Below, piece by piece: positions 48,023 to 60,073 of a stretch of 64,000 nt of DNA. Position 1 is the stretch's first letter, and every line of letters starts with the position of its first letter. The notes below the pieces were generated by a model. It made no database searches. It was not told the DNA's origin and saw only the letters and a list, made by a program, of their open reading frames with translations. Both the position numbers and the translations under genes were made by a program. This stretch comes from Heterobasidion occidentale (taxonomy: Eukaryota > Basidiomycota > Agaricomycetes > Russulales > Bondarzewiaceae): positions 1,798,001 to 1,862,000 of the forward strand of contig JBCAQO010000014.1 in assembly GCA_039111635.1 (NCBI GenBank), read 5' to 3'.

Positions 48023-51000
48023 CTACACACCCGAGCGCCGCCCATGCGCGTCCTTCTCCCAAGACCTCGCGGCCTGGCGCGCCTTCATCTGGCGCGCCTT
48101 CTCGCTGGCCTTCTCGAGGAACTCTTTGGGGAGCATGATCGCGCGATCGACGGCGACCGGGAGCCCGCGGTGGCGCCCGCGGAGCATGACGGCGCATATG
48201 ATCAGTTTCGAGACGGTGTGCATCGCGCCTGTGAGCGCGTAGTTCGCCTGGGGCGGAGCGTGAGGCCGTAGCGTTGGCGAGGGAGCTCGGGAACGGCGAC
48301 TTACCGTGGGTATGCCCAGGCTCAGGCCGACGGTCGAGTACGCAGACACTATTTCGAACACTGGGGAACGGCAAGTACGCGCGGTCAGCGGCGTTTCGTT
48401 CGTGACAGAAACATGCGAGGTGTCTCACTCAAAGAAAACAGGTTGAACCACGAGTCGCTAGAAGGGTCGCTCAGCTGATGTCTCTGCGAGCGAACGGCAC
48501 GAAGGCCCAAGTCAACCGCGTGCCCGCGCCCACTCGCAAAAAACGGGAGGGAACGCTCACCTCGATGATGCACAACAGGAACAGCGCGAGCGCGAGCCAC
48601 CACATATCTGCAAAAAGCAACGCAAACCACGAATGAGCGAGCTCCGACGCGCGGCGCCCACAGCACAAAGCACGCGTGGAACTTTAATCACCGAATGCGA
48701 GCTGCCGCTTCGCGTGCCGCGCGAGGTAGCGGCCCCAGATCGCGACGCGCGAGTCCGTCTCGGGGTAGTCCTCCTCGTCCTCGATGTCCTCCTCGTCCTC
48801 GACCTCCTCCTCGAACACGCCGAGCGAGCGCTCTTCGTACACGTTCGTCGAGCGCACGCTGTCGCCGCATCGGCGTCGGCATCAGCGTGGCGCTCACGGA
48901 CGCTGCGCAGGCGGACGGACGCACCTCATGGTCACTGGATAGGCCGAGACGTACATCATGACGAGGTAGAGAACCCTGGGTCCACTACATCAACACACAT
49001 ATCATACAAACATGATATGATAAAACGCACTTGACGGCGGGAGCCAGCGCAGCGATCGCGACAGACTGAAACCCCGCAAGGCGCACCGCAACGGCTTGTA
49101 CAGCAGCCACGAGGAGTCGCGTGCCGACCGGAATAGCCTCCACCGTCGCGTTCCCGATGTTCAGCACCAGAAAGAAGAACCAGTCCGTCAAGCTTGGTTC
49201 ACACATCAGTTCAATGCACAGCCAGGCCAGCAGCAGATCGCAGGAGTCTTACTTGAGGAGGATCAGCACCGTGAGGAGAAACCAGGTCTGGCGGGACGGG
49301 AAGAGGTAGATGAAGCACCGCCGGGGGTGGTCGAGCAGGAAGTGGAGTGTCTCGCGCGTCTGCGACGCTTTCGGGAAGCACTTGTATATCGCCCATCTAC
49401 CAGCACGGTCAGCGAAGCAGCGAGGCTTTCAAAGGACTTACATCTGGAATCGCAGGCTGCGTTGCGTCGACAGGTCAGTTCTCGCCGTGCGTAAATTCTC
49501 AGAACACTCCTCGCGCCTCAACTCACAATATAGGCTATCGGAATCACGATCAGTACAGATCCAAGGGGTCAGACGATGTCGAGCTCACAAATCCCGTGTT
49601 TCCGGCGACCGCGACCCAGATGAGGAAGATCAGCATAGGGTACGCGGTCTGGAACGGAACAAGGCTCTGGTCGACCAGGGACATGCCTGTGTTGGCCCAT
49701 GCCCCGACGACCTCGAAAGCCGAGTACCTGAGAGAAAAGTGGACATGAAAAAGATCAATTGATATGAGAAGAACATGGTCCTCGCACCACACAGGGTTGA
49801 TTACACGATGCTGCTGGGGCGGCTGGAATATGGGCTTCCATTTTCCAAGCGACATGTATGGAGCCGTGACCACGAATGAAATCAAAAGCGTGCCAATGAT
49901 GTACTGCAGGCGGCGCGAGATTAGTTTACACGCATATATCAACGTCCCCACGATAGAATCAACTCACCGAAGACACGATCCACAGCAGCGCCGTGAGCGC
50001 CCTATACTCCACCCCGCCCAGCTCCTCACAATCGTCGTCCGAAAGCCCATAAAACACCGAGTTCCTGCGCACCCGCGCGTTGAACGTGAAATACGGCACC
50101 GGGCGCGCGCCGTGCGGGACGAGGTTGATATAGTGCGGCACGAGCTTCGACTCGGCAGGCATGGTCATCGAGCGCCGCAGCCGCTTCTGCATGGCGGGGA
50201 AGAGCCGGCGGAAGACGCGCACGAGGAGACTGAGCGGGTCGCCGAACCCGCCGAACGCGTCGTCCTTGCTGTGGTTCGGGTCGACGACCTGCACCGTCTT
50301 GCGGCGCGTCGGCGCTGGGCGAGCCGCCAGCCGGGAACGGTCGTGAGCATTTCTGGATAGACGGGCGGGAGCAGGGCCCGGTGGAACGCCGCTCACCTCG
50401 CTGGCGCGCGAAACCGACGCGCAGCTCCGACAGCGCCGGCTCATTGCGGCCGAACGTCTGGTCCGCGATGTCCTGCTCGAGCGCGAGCGGGCTCGCCGTC
50501 ATGCGCTCCGGCGACGTCGAGAACGCGACGAGCGTCGCGTCGACGTCCACCGTCGGCCTGAACCGCGCGCGGCGCCTCCTCGACTCTGCGCGCGCGTCGT
50601 ATTCCCCACGCTGCTTCTCGTTCTCGTTCTCGTTCTCAATTCCATTTCCGTTCTCGTTCCCGTTCCCGTTTCCGTTTCCGTTCTCGGTCCCGGTCCCGTT
50701 GGCCCCGCCCGCGCCGCCCGCGTTCGCCCTGTACCGCACGGAGTTGGCGTCCGCGGTGCCGGTGCGCCCGCGCGCGACGACGTCGTTCGCCCGCACGTCC
50801 ATCGACGCGCCGCGCGTCCGCGCGCGCTCGAACTCGGACTTGACCATCCACTGGAGATGGCGCTGGAAGTACCTCCGGCGGACGTACACCGCGACGAGCG
50901 CGACCGTGATCTACACCGCGCACACCCACCCACACCTAACGGTCAGACATATGCGCCAGTAGCTTAGACACGGAGGGGATAGGAAGGGGGAGGAGAGGAG

Positions 51001-51403
51001 AGACGCACCGGGCTGCCGACGAGCTGGAGCACGACGAGGATGGCCTGCTGCCACGCCGTCAGCGCGCTGAGATCGAGCGTCGCGAGCCCGGTGCCCGTCA
51101 TCGCGCTGATGCAGCAAAACAGCAAGTCGACGTATTTTGCGGGGAACCTGCCGTTGCACGCGTGCGCGATCGCGGCGAGCACGAGCGGGACGACGGTGCT
51201 ACAGCGACGTCGGGAACAGCAGGTCGGACATCAGCAGCGAGGGAGAGGGAAAAGAGAAGAGCGGGGAGCGAGGGGACGCACAAGAAGAGCAGGTGCAAGC
51301 GATAGAAGTTAACGTTGAGCTCCTCGAGCTCCTTCGCGAGCCCGCGCGCCGCCGTCCGCACGCGGACGCACAGCGCCTCGAGCCGTACCCACAAACCGTC
51401 CAT
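48023..51403 (-). CDS. TRK1: Trk/HKT-type potassium transporter, copy B
   Basis: Paralogue of copy A, same exon order and strand. MDGLWVRLEALCVRVR at 51403 is a plausible start (the open frame continues upstream). Blocks: LNVNFYRLHLLFF, VLAAIAHACNGRFPAKYVDL, pore SAMTGTGLATLDLSAL, a loop with an Asn/Gly/Glu repeat, VDPNHSKDDAFGGFG, LGGVEYRALTALLWIV, VVGAWANTGMSLVDQSL, GTRLLVAAVQAVAVRLAGF, SVRSTNVYEERSLGVF followed by an acidic run, FEIVSAYSTVGLSLGIP and RGRHRGLPVAVDRAIMLP. Ends with an extension WEKDAHGRRSGV absent from copy A. About 850-900 residues. Codons are strongly GC-ending, unlike copy A. No frame break noticed. Predicted K+ uptake at the plasma membrane. Confidence 0.9.
50613..50700 (-). 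repeat. Low-complexity Asn/Gly/Glu coding repeat in the Trk B loop
   Basis: Tandem GAGAAC/GGAAAC-type hexamers (on the minus strand) encode alternating Gly-Asn then Glu-Asn within the cytosolic loop. Absent from copy A. Confidence 0.8.
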
Positions 51404-52545
51404 CTGATCGTCGTCGCCCTGGGGTATATATGCCTGCTGTTTGAGGTCGAGTCGACGACACAAGAGCGCTCACGCTCACGACGGTGGCTGCAAGGAGTCT
51501 GCAAGGCAACAGACCCACTCCCGCGACGTGCATGGCGCCAGGCTGCCGAGTGCGCTCGCACGGAAGCAACGCAGTTTCCACGTTCTGGGGTCGGCGTTGC
51601 GGCCTCCCACGGCCCCTCGGTCATCCACCCGTCAAACATGATGTGTACTCCAGTTTGTACTCCCCGGAAGCACGACGAGCGCCGCCGCGCCGCTGCACCC
51701 GTCATCTGTCGTGTCGCAGCCAGAACGACATGATGATCAAGTCGCGAACGATCACAACATCGCCTCAACTCGCCACGGCCTGAGCCGACAGCTGTCATCC
51801 CACAGGGGCTAACCCAGAAAAGGCGACGGAACGCATCACTCTACCGCAACCACCAAATACTCCCGCCCGACTCGATCACGCACACACACACATATATACT
51901 TATTCGTGCCAAATAGGGCTATGCGGACGTATAAACAACATTCTCGATCTCGGACTCGGACTCTAAAAGAAATGAGGAGGCGCACTCGCACAACACCACG
52001 CCCATGTCCGAAACCAAACGCGAACACAGCACAGCATGGGGGCCGGTGGGGTGGGGTAGGGTGGGGGGTATAAAATCAGAAGAAGAAGTAGTAGTAAAGG
52101 AGTGACAACAGATGGGGACGGAGGCAGTTTTCGCGGGCGGGCGGGCGGGATGGACAAAATGGCGGATGGACAGCTTCGTGGTCGATGGATGGTCGGTGGT
52201 CGATGGTCGATGGGGGATGAGAGTATGAATGGACGGATGGGCGAATGGATGGTGGTATGGCGTATCAAATCAGCGGAACAGAGATGAACAGACGTAACAA
52301 ACGACCACGCGAACGGCGCACGAAAAACAGGGGCACGACGAGCGTCCACGGGTCCACGCGAACCAGAACCAGGGATAGATGCAAACACAACACAGCAACG
52401 CGCACGTACACGCCGAGTCCGGGCAGGACGAAGAGGCGGCGACGGGGACAACCGAGGCAAGGAGCGAGGGGTGCATGCGGCGCGGCGGGGGAGTCGGGGT
52501 CGGGGTCGGGGTCGAGAGGGCGGCGGGGGCGAGGTGCCCTGCGTG
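51404..52545. other. Intergenic upstream of Trk B and 3' of the His/Ser-rich protein gene
   Basis: GC-rich frames on both strands without domain features. May contain a 5' exon of Trk B (an acceptor-like CCCCAG lies just before the start). A G/T-rich TGGATGGT-like stretch is at 52130-52260. No gene supported. Confidence 0.4.
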
Positions 52546-55500
52546 CTACCGGGGGACGAAGACGGCGACGAGGACGATGAAGGGAACGTAGGTAAAGAGC
52601 GAGAGGACCGACATCACGCGACACCGAAAGCGCCACGATTTCGCATCTGCACACACCACCGCCGCCAACGACGTTTCAGCGATCCATCCATCCATCACGC
52701 ACGCACAATCAAAAAAACAAAAAAAAAACGAAACGCGGAAAAACGAACAACGAAACGAACGCCACGCACCGAACTCAATCTGCGGATCATCCAGCGTCAC
52801 CGCCTTCTCCGTATCCTCCCCGCCCACCACCCTCGTCTCGGGGGTCCCCAACACAGCCGCGAGCCACCACAGCGGGAACAGCACGAACCCGACGAAGAAC
52901 AGCCACGCATGCGCCGGCGACCCGCCCTCGCCCTCGCCCTCGTCCTCCCGCCCGCGGAGGCGCAGCGTCCACGCCGTCTCGAGGCGCCGCCGCGGCCGCC
53001 GCGGGTCGCGCATGTGGAACGTCCCCGACGGCGCGATCGACGGCGCGTGCGGCGTCACGAGCGCGCTCAGCGGGATCGAGATCTGCGACAGGCTCCGCCG
53101 GCGGTCGTGCGCGGCGTCGAGCGGCGTGTGCGGCGTTGACCCGCTGGCGGCGGCCGGGTGGGCGGGAGAGGACCCCTCGCGCGCGGAGGGCGCGCGGGAT
53201 GGGCTGTGGACGGGGGTGCGCGAGGACGTGCGGGAGGACCAGGTGCCCATGGTGGTGGTGGTGGTGGTGGTGGGCTGGGCGGTGGTGGAGCCTGCGCGGG
53301 AGGGGCTGGGCGTGGATGGCGCGGACAGGCGGGCGCGCTTGCGGTGGTAGGACGAGGGCACGCGCGAGACGGTCGACGGGCGATGGGTGACTGTCCAAAA
53401 CGGAAGCACGCACACGGTCAATAAAAAGCCAGCCGCACTAAGCACTCGTGCACCGCTCGCGAGGAAAGCGATGCCGATCGCGCATCTGCATCTGCATCTG
53501 CATCAACAGACAGACAGCCAGACAACGTGCGAACAGCGCGGCCCGCGCGCGTCGAAGTCGCCGGCGCGACGCCAATGACGTAAAATGACGAAGAAGAACG
53601 AGGTCGGCTGGACACTCATGGTACTCACTGCGAGGATCAGCCGGGATCGCGAACGTCGCGCGCTGCGAGCCGCGCAGGTCCGGCGGCGTGGTCTCGACGT
53701 CCTCGGCCTTGCGCTTGCCCTTCGCGATCGACGTCGCGCTCTGCGCGCGCGAGCGCGGCGGCGTCCGGAACGGCTCGCCCTCGTGGTCCGCGTCGCCTGC
53801 AGCATACTGCGCCGCCTCGCCCGGCATCAGCGTTGAGTTGCTGAACGCGACGGAGGGGAAGACCGCCGAGGACCGCGTCCCGGCCGCGTCCTGCTCGGGG
53901 CCTTTCGATGAGGACGCAAACGAGGCGGACGCGCGCGCGCTCCGCTGCGCGGACCGCGTCGAGCCCTTGCCCTTCATTGAGCTGCGCAACACCCTCATGC
54001 CCCCAGCCGCAGCCGCAGCCCCGCGCACGCTCCCCGCGCGCGAGGCCATCCCCCCATTCTCGCGGCCCTGGCTCTGGCTCGGCATTTTGTTCTCCTGATG
54101 TCGATCCCGATCCCCCCTCCTCGCGCCCTGGTCGTGCTCCTGCCCTACCTCATCGCCCACACTCCACGACATCGACGGGTCCGATCGGCGCGCGCGCGCT
54201 GACGCTGATGCAGCAGATACCTGTACAAACGGGGCGCCCTCCAGTGGCGACGACGACGACGACGACAATGGTGAAAAAAGGGGTACAGCAGAAGGAGAAG
54301 CGGGAAAGGGGACCTGCGGGCGGGGGTGCGGGGAGGGAGGGAGGGAGAGGGAGGAGGAGAGCAAAGAGGGCGCTGAAAAGCGTGCTGGTCTCTGTCGAGG
54401 CACGTTGTCCCCACGCCCACGCGCCGCCGGCTCCGCGCCCTTGTTCTCCCCGGCATTCCCCGCGCCCGGCCCCGGCGCCCCTCGCTCCCCCTGCGCCGTG
54501 CTCCCCCTGCTGCCCGTCCGCCCGCGCGCACGCTGCGCCTCGGGGACGCCAGAGACGGCCTCCTCGCCGCCACCGAACGCGAGCGCAATGTCGCCCCCAA
54601 GCGAAAGCCGCACCATCTCACGCGACACACGCGCCGCCCAGTCTTCTCCTGCATCTTCCCTGTTCTTCTCCTTGTCCTTCTCACTTCCACGCTCCTTCGC
54701 GCGCTTCTCTGTCGGCCCATCCACAGCCGTCCCCGCCGTGGCCTGCTGAGCGAAATAATCGGCGCTCGTGCGCCGCCCGTGCCCCTGGCTCTGCGCCGAC
54801 TGCGTGCGCGTGCGCGTCCGCGCGCGCACCATCTCGCCGAACCGCGACGCCGGCGACGTCGGCGACTTGGCGCCCGCGTCCTGCGGCGCGGGAAACGCCG
54901 CGGAGGCCGGCGCTGGCGAGGGCGTCTTCGGCGAGGCAGGCGAAGCGGGCGAGGACAGGGCGGTGAAGATGTTCTGCACCTTCGGCAGGCTGCGGTACGG
55001 CCGGATGACGCGCGCGAGCGCGAACGGCCCGAACGTGCTGTCCGCGTCCGCATCTGCGCCTGTGCCCGCATTGTCGTTCGGATTTGGGCTCGTGTCCGCG
55101 CTCGGATGCGCGTCTGCGGGCAGGCGAGCGCGAGCGCGCGTGGCGGTGTCGAGGTTGATCTTCGGGCTCGTGCTGTTCCTGTGCGCGCGCACGGGCAGCG
55201 ACTCTCCGCGCAACCCCAGGCCTTGCCCCTGCTGCGCAGCGAGCGCGAGCGCAAACGGGCGCGGCTGCGCCCGCGGGGGATACGTCTGGCCGTGCGCGTC
55301 TCCGCGCGGCGCCTGGGACTGGGCATGGGACTGGGCATGGAGTGCGGCGGCGGCCCCGCCGAGGATGTACCCGTGCTCGTCGAGCTCGAACGCGCGCTCG
55401 AGATCAGGCGTGCGCGTCCCGCCGCCGCTATTGCCGCCGCTACCGCGTCCCCCGCTGCCGGTGGCGGGGTTCGCGCGGGCGAGGAGGACGGAGGCGAGCT

Positions 55501-56572
55501 CGGGGTGGTCGAGGGGCGGGAGCGGCGGCGGGGGGGTCGCGGCGCCCGGGACGTGCCCGTGCGAGTGGGAATGCTGCGAGTGGGAATGCTGCGAGTGCGA
55601 GTGGGACTGCGAGTGTGAGTCGAGCGAGCTCGACGGGCGCCCGAACGTCCCTGGGGAGTCGAACGCGCGCGCGCCGCGCGAGGCGTGCGATCCCGGCGTC
55701 GTGGTCCCGCGCGGCCTGCTGGACGGCGTCGCCGACGCCGACGCCGACGCCGACGCGGAGGCAGAGACCGAGGCGGAGGGGGACGCGGAGGGGGAGTGCT
55801 GCGCCGAGCCGCGGTCCGCGTTCTCCTTGTTCATCGTGTCCGACGAACGCGTCCTTGTGCTCGGCGTCGTCGACGGCGTGCCGTGCCTGCTCGCCCTGCC
55901 GCCGCTGCGGCCCTTAGACCTGAGGCGCGCGCGCCACGGCGAGGGCTGCTCGCCCGCGGCGCGCTCCTGCTTCCCGCGGCCGAACGTCGTCGACCACTCG
56001 CCGGGCGACGCGAGCGACGAGATGCGCGAGAGCAGCCGGCCGCCGTTGCTGCCCGCGCGCGAAGCCCGGCTGATCTTGGACGCGCGGCTCGCCGCGGACG
56101 GGGGGCGTGCGGGCTCCATGGTGGGGGCGGCGACGAGCTCGTCGTCGTTCAGCGAGACCGCGGGCACGATCGGGAGGCTGGGGCGGCGGGGCCTGAGGGG
56201 AACGGGGACGATCTCTTCGGAGGAGTGGCGTTCGTGGTAGGGTCTGTATATGCGCCTTGCCTGCGGCGGTCTGGTGGGCGCAGGGGTATGCGGGGGCGGG
56301 GTATGTTGTATGGAGGAGTATTCTTCGAGGAGGGAATTAACGTCGGGGTGTATCTTACGTTCGAGGAGAGGCTGGAACTGGGGCTTGGGATGCGAGTGTG
56401 ACTGTGAATGTGAATGCGAGTGCGAGTGCGAGTGCGAGTGCGTGGTCGTGGAGGGCGTGAGGGTCGTGGGCGTCGAGGGGCCGTGTGCGGTGGCGGCGGA
56501 GTGGGAAGAGTCGGACGTGGCGGTCGTTTGGCTGATCGCGCGGGTGCGGAGGCGGGTGAGGAGGGAAGGCAT
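52546..56572 (-). CDS. Long Ser/His-rich membrane protein with C-terminal transmembrane segments
   Basis: MPSLLTRLRTRAISQ at 56572 opens a frame of about 980 codons that is intrinsically disordered: (HS)n runs, Ser/Ala tracts, Arg-Ser clusters and Pro-rich linkers, with ordered-looking islands (IHPDVNSLLEEYSSI, ARRIYRPYHERHSSEEI, RVIRPYRSLPKVQNIF, WAARVSREMVRLSLG). It reaches FAIPADPR at a donor GTGAGT (~53632). The downstream exon gives CAIGIAFLASGARVLSAAG and LLTVCVLPFW (membrane segment 1), a basic linker, HAWLFFVGFVLFPLWWLAAVLG (segment 2), DTEKAVTLDDPQIEF|DAKSWRFRCRVMSVLS and a last hydrophobic stretch ending VAVFVPR. The GTGAGT donor leaves the wrong phase; GTACCA four bases on restores it. 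Alternatively these are two genes. The C-terminal block is, I believe, conserved in fungi. Function unknown. Confidence 0.62.
56391..56442 (-). repeat. (His-Ser)n coding repeat
   Basis: Tandem CACTCG/CACTCA hexamers (minus strand) encode alternating His-Ser near residue 50 of the membrane protein. A second, shorter array of the same unit is at 55559-55618. Confidence 0.85.
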
Positions 56573-57636
56573 GGGTCGTGTGTTCGTATGCGAAGCGCGT
56601 TCGAGGGGTCAGAAAAGTCGTGAGGCGTTGAAGAGTGAAGTGCTGGGCATCTGGTTGAAAACGCGTGACTGGTCAGAACACGATCCGCGGCACTGCGCAT
56701 CGCTACGCGCGGAGCACACGGCGAGTACATCGCTCGTGTATGTATCTCGAGGACGATGAGCGCGCGGACACATGTACATGGTGCGGGGCACAGCTGTAGA
56801 AGGGCGGCAGACATCGCCGATGGTTGGCAGAATGCGGAATGTCCCGCGGGCCCGCTCGAAACCGGCGAGACAACGAATGTGGGCGGGTAGAGCATCGCAT
56901 GGCGGGATCGCTGAGCATGCAACGCGACTTATAAGGACGCAAGTTCATCGAAATCACATTCCTGTCCAACACGCACACAGCCCCATCCAGAGCGCGGCGG
57001 GCGTGGAGCGGCGCTCTCGCACGACGCGCTCGCCCGATGGAGACAAAGAGAGACCCAACGCAAATGGAAAACACGAACCAAAAGGCGGCGGTTGTCCGGC
57101 GAGCGGCTACAGCATGCGCCTGGAGCGACCTGTCTCTCAGGCGGGTGGCGAATTGTTGGGGCGCACGACGACAGCCGCGCTCCGACGCTTCCAAGCTATC
57201 TGTCCGGACGGCTCTCGTAGACGCGGCGCGCGTCGAAGGGCAAGAGAGAAGCAGAAAAAAAATCGCAAGTCGTGAGCGCGGCGCTGTGTTGGACGGCGTG
57301 CGTGCGTGCGTGCGTGAAGGCAAGTCGTGGTGCAACAGAGCGGACGGGACGTGCGTGAAAGCGTCCCAGGGCTAAAGTAGTCTCGGAGCGGAAGCAAACC
57401 ACCCCAACCCAGTCCGCCGTGTTTGGCACCCGGCGTGCCCTCAACTCGTCCCCGGTCCCGGCCCGGCCCGCCGTCGCGGAGTTCGGCACCTGCCGCACAC
57501 ATCCGCAGCCGTCGCCGTCGCCGCCCGGAACCGGCACGGTCGGTCGCACAGTGCGCCAGCACGTTCGCATCTCCACGCACTCTCTTCCTCATCACCGGCC
57601 CCCTCCCGCTCGTCCTCTCTGCAGTCGTCGCCGACG
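56573..57636. other. Divergent promoter region between the Ser/His-rich protein and the epsin
   Basis: About 1.06 kb separating opposing start codons. Frames here are chance open frames of high-GC DNA. The 200 bp before the epsin ATG are C/T-rich, like fungal 5' UTRs. Confidence 0.45.
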
Positions 57637-60073
57637 ATGGACCGCATTGAATCATGGGGAAACACAATCACCAACCTCACCATGTACGACATCAAGAGCA
57701 TGTACAACCAGGTGCGTCCTCGCGCCCGCGACCTGCCTCGCGCTTCACCGCCACCCCGCCCGCCCCGCCCCTTGCTTCTTTGCGACTCGCCCCGTCTCCA
57801 TCTCCTCTCATCTTCGTTTCGTGTTTCGCTCTTCCATTGCTTCATGTGATGTGAGGTCGGGTGTGATCGCTGACGACGACCGGCGCTCCTGGTGCGGCGA
57901 TGTGTAGGCCAAGAACGTCGTGCTTAATGTCAGCGAGATGGAGGCCAAGGTGCGCGAGGCGACCAACGACGATCCATGGTACGTCGCCCCCTTCTTTCCA
58001 TCTCGGACCTCCCGGCCATGAACGGCCGCACGTGGACGATGATGCTGATGCTCTTGGCGTTGTGCGTGCGCGCAGGGGAGCGAGCTCGACGCTGATGACC
58101 GAGATCGCACAAGGGTACGTCCCCCGCCCCTTCCCCCATCCCACCCGGGCGACGCATCTCACCCCGCCCCGCCGCATCGCAGGACATTCAACTTGTGAGC
58201 ACCCACCCCCCCGCTCTTGCCTGATCAGCCACCGATAACCGCACCCGAAAAAGTCAAAACTTCAACGAGATCATGCCGTGCATATACTCGCAGTTCATGG
58301 AGAAAGAAGCGCGCCAATGGCGGCATATATACAAGGTCCCGCCCTCTCTTTTCTCTCTCGCCTTTCTCCCCCCCTCAACACCGTGTGCTAACGACCGCAC
58401 AGGCGCTCCAACTGCTCGAGTACCTCGTCAAGCACGGCAGCGAGCGCGTCGTTGACGACGCCCGCTCGCACATCTCCACCATCAAGATGCTCCGCAACTT
58501 CCACTACATCGACGACAAGGGCAAAGACCAAGGCATAAACGGTGCGCCCCCCACCCATCCCCCACCCATCCCCTACCCATCCACCCACCCACCCACCCGT
58601 TCCCAACTCACCGCTCACCGCGCCCCGCCCCCACAGTCCGCAACCGCTCGCGCGAGCTCGCCGAGCTCCTCTCCGACGTCGAGAAGATCCGCGTCGAGCG
58701 GCGCAAGGCCAAGGCCAACAAGAGCAAGTACATCGGCACCGGCTCCGACGGGCTCTCCTTCGCCTCCGGCGGCTCGCGCTACGGCGGCTTCGGCAGCGAC
58801 TCGCTAGGCGGGGGCGGCGGCGGGAGCTACGGCGGCAGCGCGAGCGGGTTCGAGCGAGGTGAGTGCGCGCGCAGCCGCAGGGGAAGATGCAGACGACTGA
58901 CGGGCTGACGATCGACCCTGGTCTTCGCTCGTTCGTGCAGATTACAGCGGCGGAAGCAGCGGCGGCGTGGGCGGGAGCAGCGGGTTCCGCGACGACGCGG
59001 CGCGGCGCGGATACGAAGAGTACGACGCGGGTGAATACGAGTCGGGCCCGCGCCGCTCCAACTCGCTCACCGTGCCCGCCGCGCAGCCGTCCCAGACCCA
59101 AGCGCGCGCGGCGCGTCTCGGCGGTGCGCCCGCGCGCTCCGCGACGCAGCCTCCCCCACCACCGCCGGTGCAAAAGGCGCCCGAGGTGGACCTGCTCGGG
59201 TTCGCGGACGACGAGCCGGCGGCGCCTGTGACCACGACGGGGACGACGGGGTTCTCGTTGGCGGGGAGCACGGACAAGGCGCTCCCTGCGCTCGCGAACC
59301 TGAGCCTCGCGGACGGTGCGTCGTCCCTGGTCCCTCCGTTCACTCTTGCTCGTGCGTGACTGACGCGCACGCGCGCGTTCGTAGACGACGACTTTGCCGA
59401 CTTCCAGGCGGCGCCGCCGTCCGCGACTGCTGCCGCGCCCGCGGCGCCCGCGCTGCCAAGCGGCAAACCGAGCCTGATGGACATGCTAGCCTCCGCGCCC
59501 GCGCCCGCTGCCGCGACCGGCACGCCCGCGTACGCCGCGCGACAGCCGCTGTACACCTCTCCCGCTACTCCAGGCGCGCCTAAAGGCATGGGCATGGGCA
59601 TGGGCGTGGGCGTGGGCATGCAGCCTACTCCGGCGGCGTACGGCGCGCAGGGCCAGGGCCGCCCGCTCTCCTTCGCGCAGTCCGCGCTGAGCCCGACGTC
59701 TTCCACCGCAACGTCCTCGCTCGCGACGTCGCCGATCGTCCCGTCGGGGGCTGGGGCGGGAGCGAAGAAGCCTGCGGGGAACTTTGACGATCTGTGGACG
59801 ATGGGGATGTCGCTTGGCTCGGGGTCGAAGCCCGGGACGCCGGTGGGCGGGAAGCGGACGAACATGGGGCCCGGCATGGGCATGGGCTTGGGGGGCGGCG
59901 CGGCGGCGCCTGCCAAGTCGATGAAGGACCTGGAGCGGGAGAAGGCGCAGGCGGGGATATGGGGCGTCGGTGCGCAGAAGGTGCCGCAGTCGCAGGCGGG
60001 CGCGGGTGCGTTTGGGTCGTTTGGGCCTGTTGGAGGGGCGGCGGCTGGTGGGGCGGACGACTTGTTGCTTTGA
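57637..60073 (+). CDS. ENTH-domain epsin (Ent3/CLINT1-like clathrin adaptor)
   Basis: MDRIESWGNTITNLTMYDIKSMYNQ starts an ENTH domain of about 150 residues built from six exons: VLNVSEMEAKVREATNDDPWGAS, MTEIAQGTFNFNEI, CIYSQFMEKEARQWRHIYKALQLLEYLVKHGSERVVDDAR, NFHYIDDKGKDQGINVRNRSREL. The domain binds phosphoinositides. The tail is Gly/Ser/Pro-rich with VDLLGF (clathrin-box-like), DDDFADFQAA (acidic-Phe motif for GGA/AP-1 ear domains) and NFDDLWTMGMSLG. This combination suits trans-Golgi/endosome epsins (Ent3/Ent5, CLINT1) rather than endocytic Ent1/2, since no UIM is seen. About 530 residues ending AGGADDLLL, with Met-Gly repeats near residue 420. No frame break. Confidence 0.9.

Noticed and set aside
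48633..49034. Plus-strand frames opposite Trk B
   Set aside because: Antisense to confirmed Trk exons encoding the SVRSTNVYEERSLGVF region.
54768..56240. 490-codon open frame on the plus strand, and other long frames between 54.1 and 55.6 kb
   Set aside because: They are shadows of the minus-strand Ser/His-rich gene in very GC-rich DNA where stops are rare. Composition (Arg/Ala/Cys-rich) is typical of antisense frames, with no domain.
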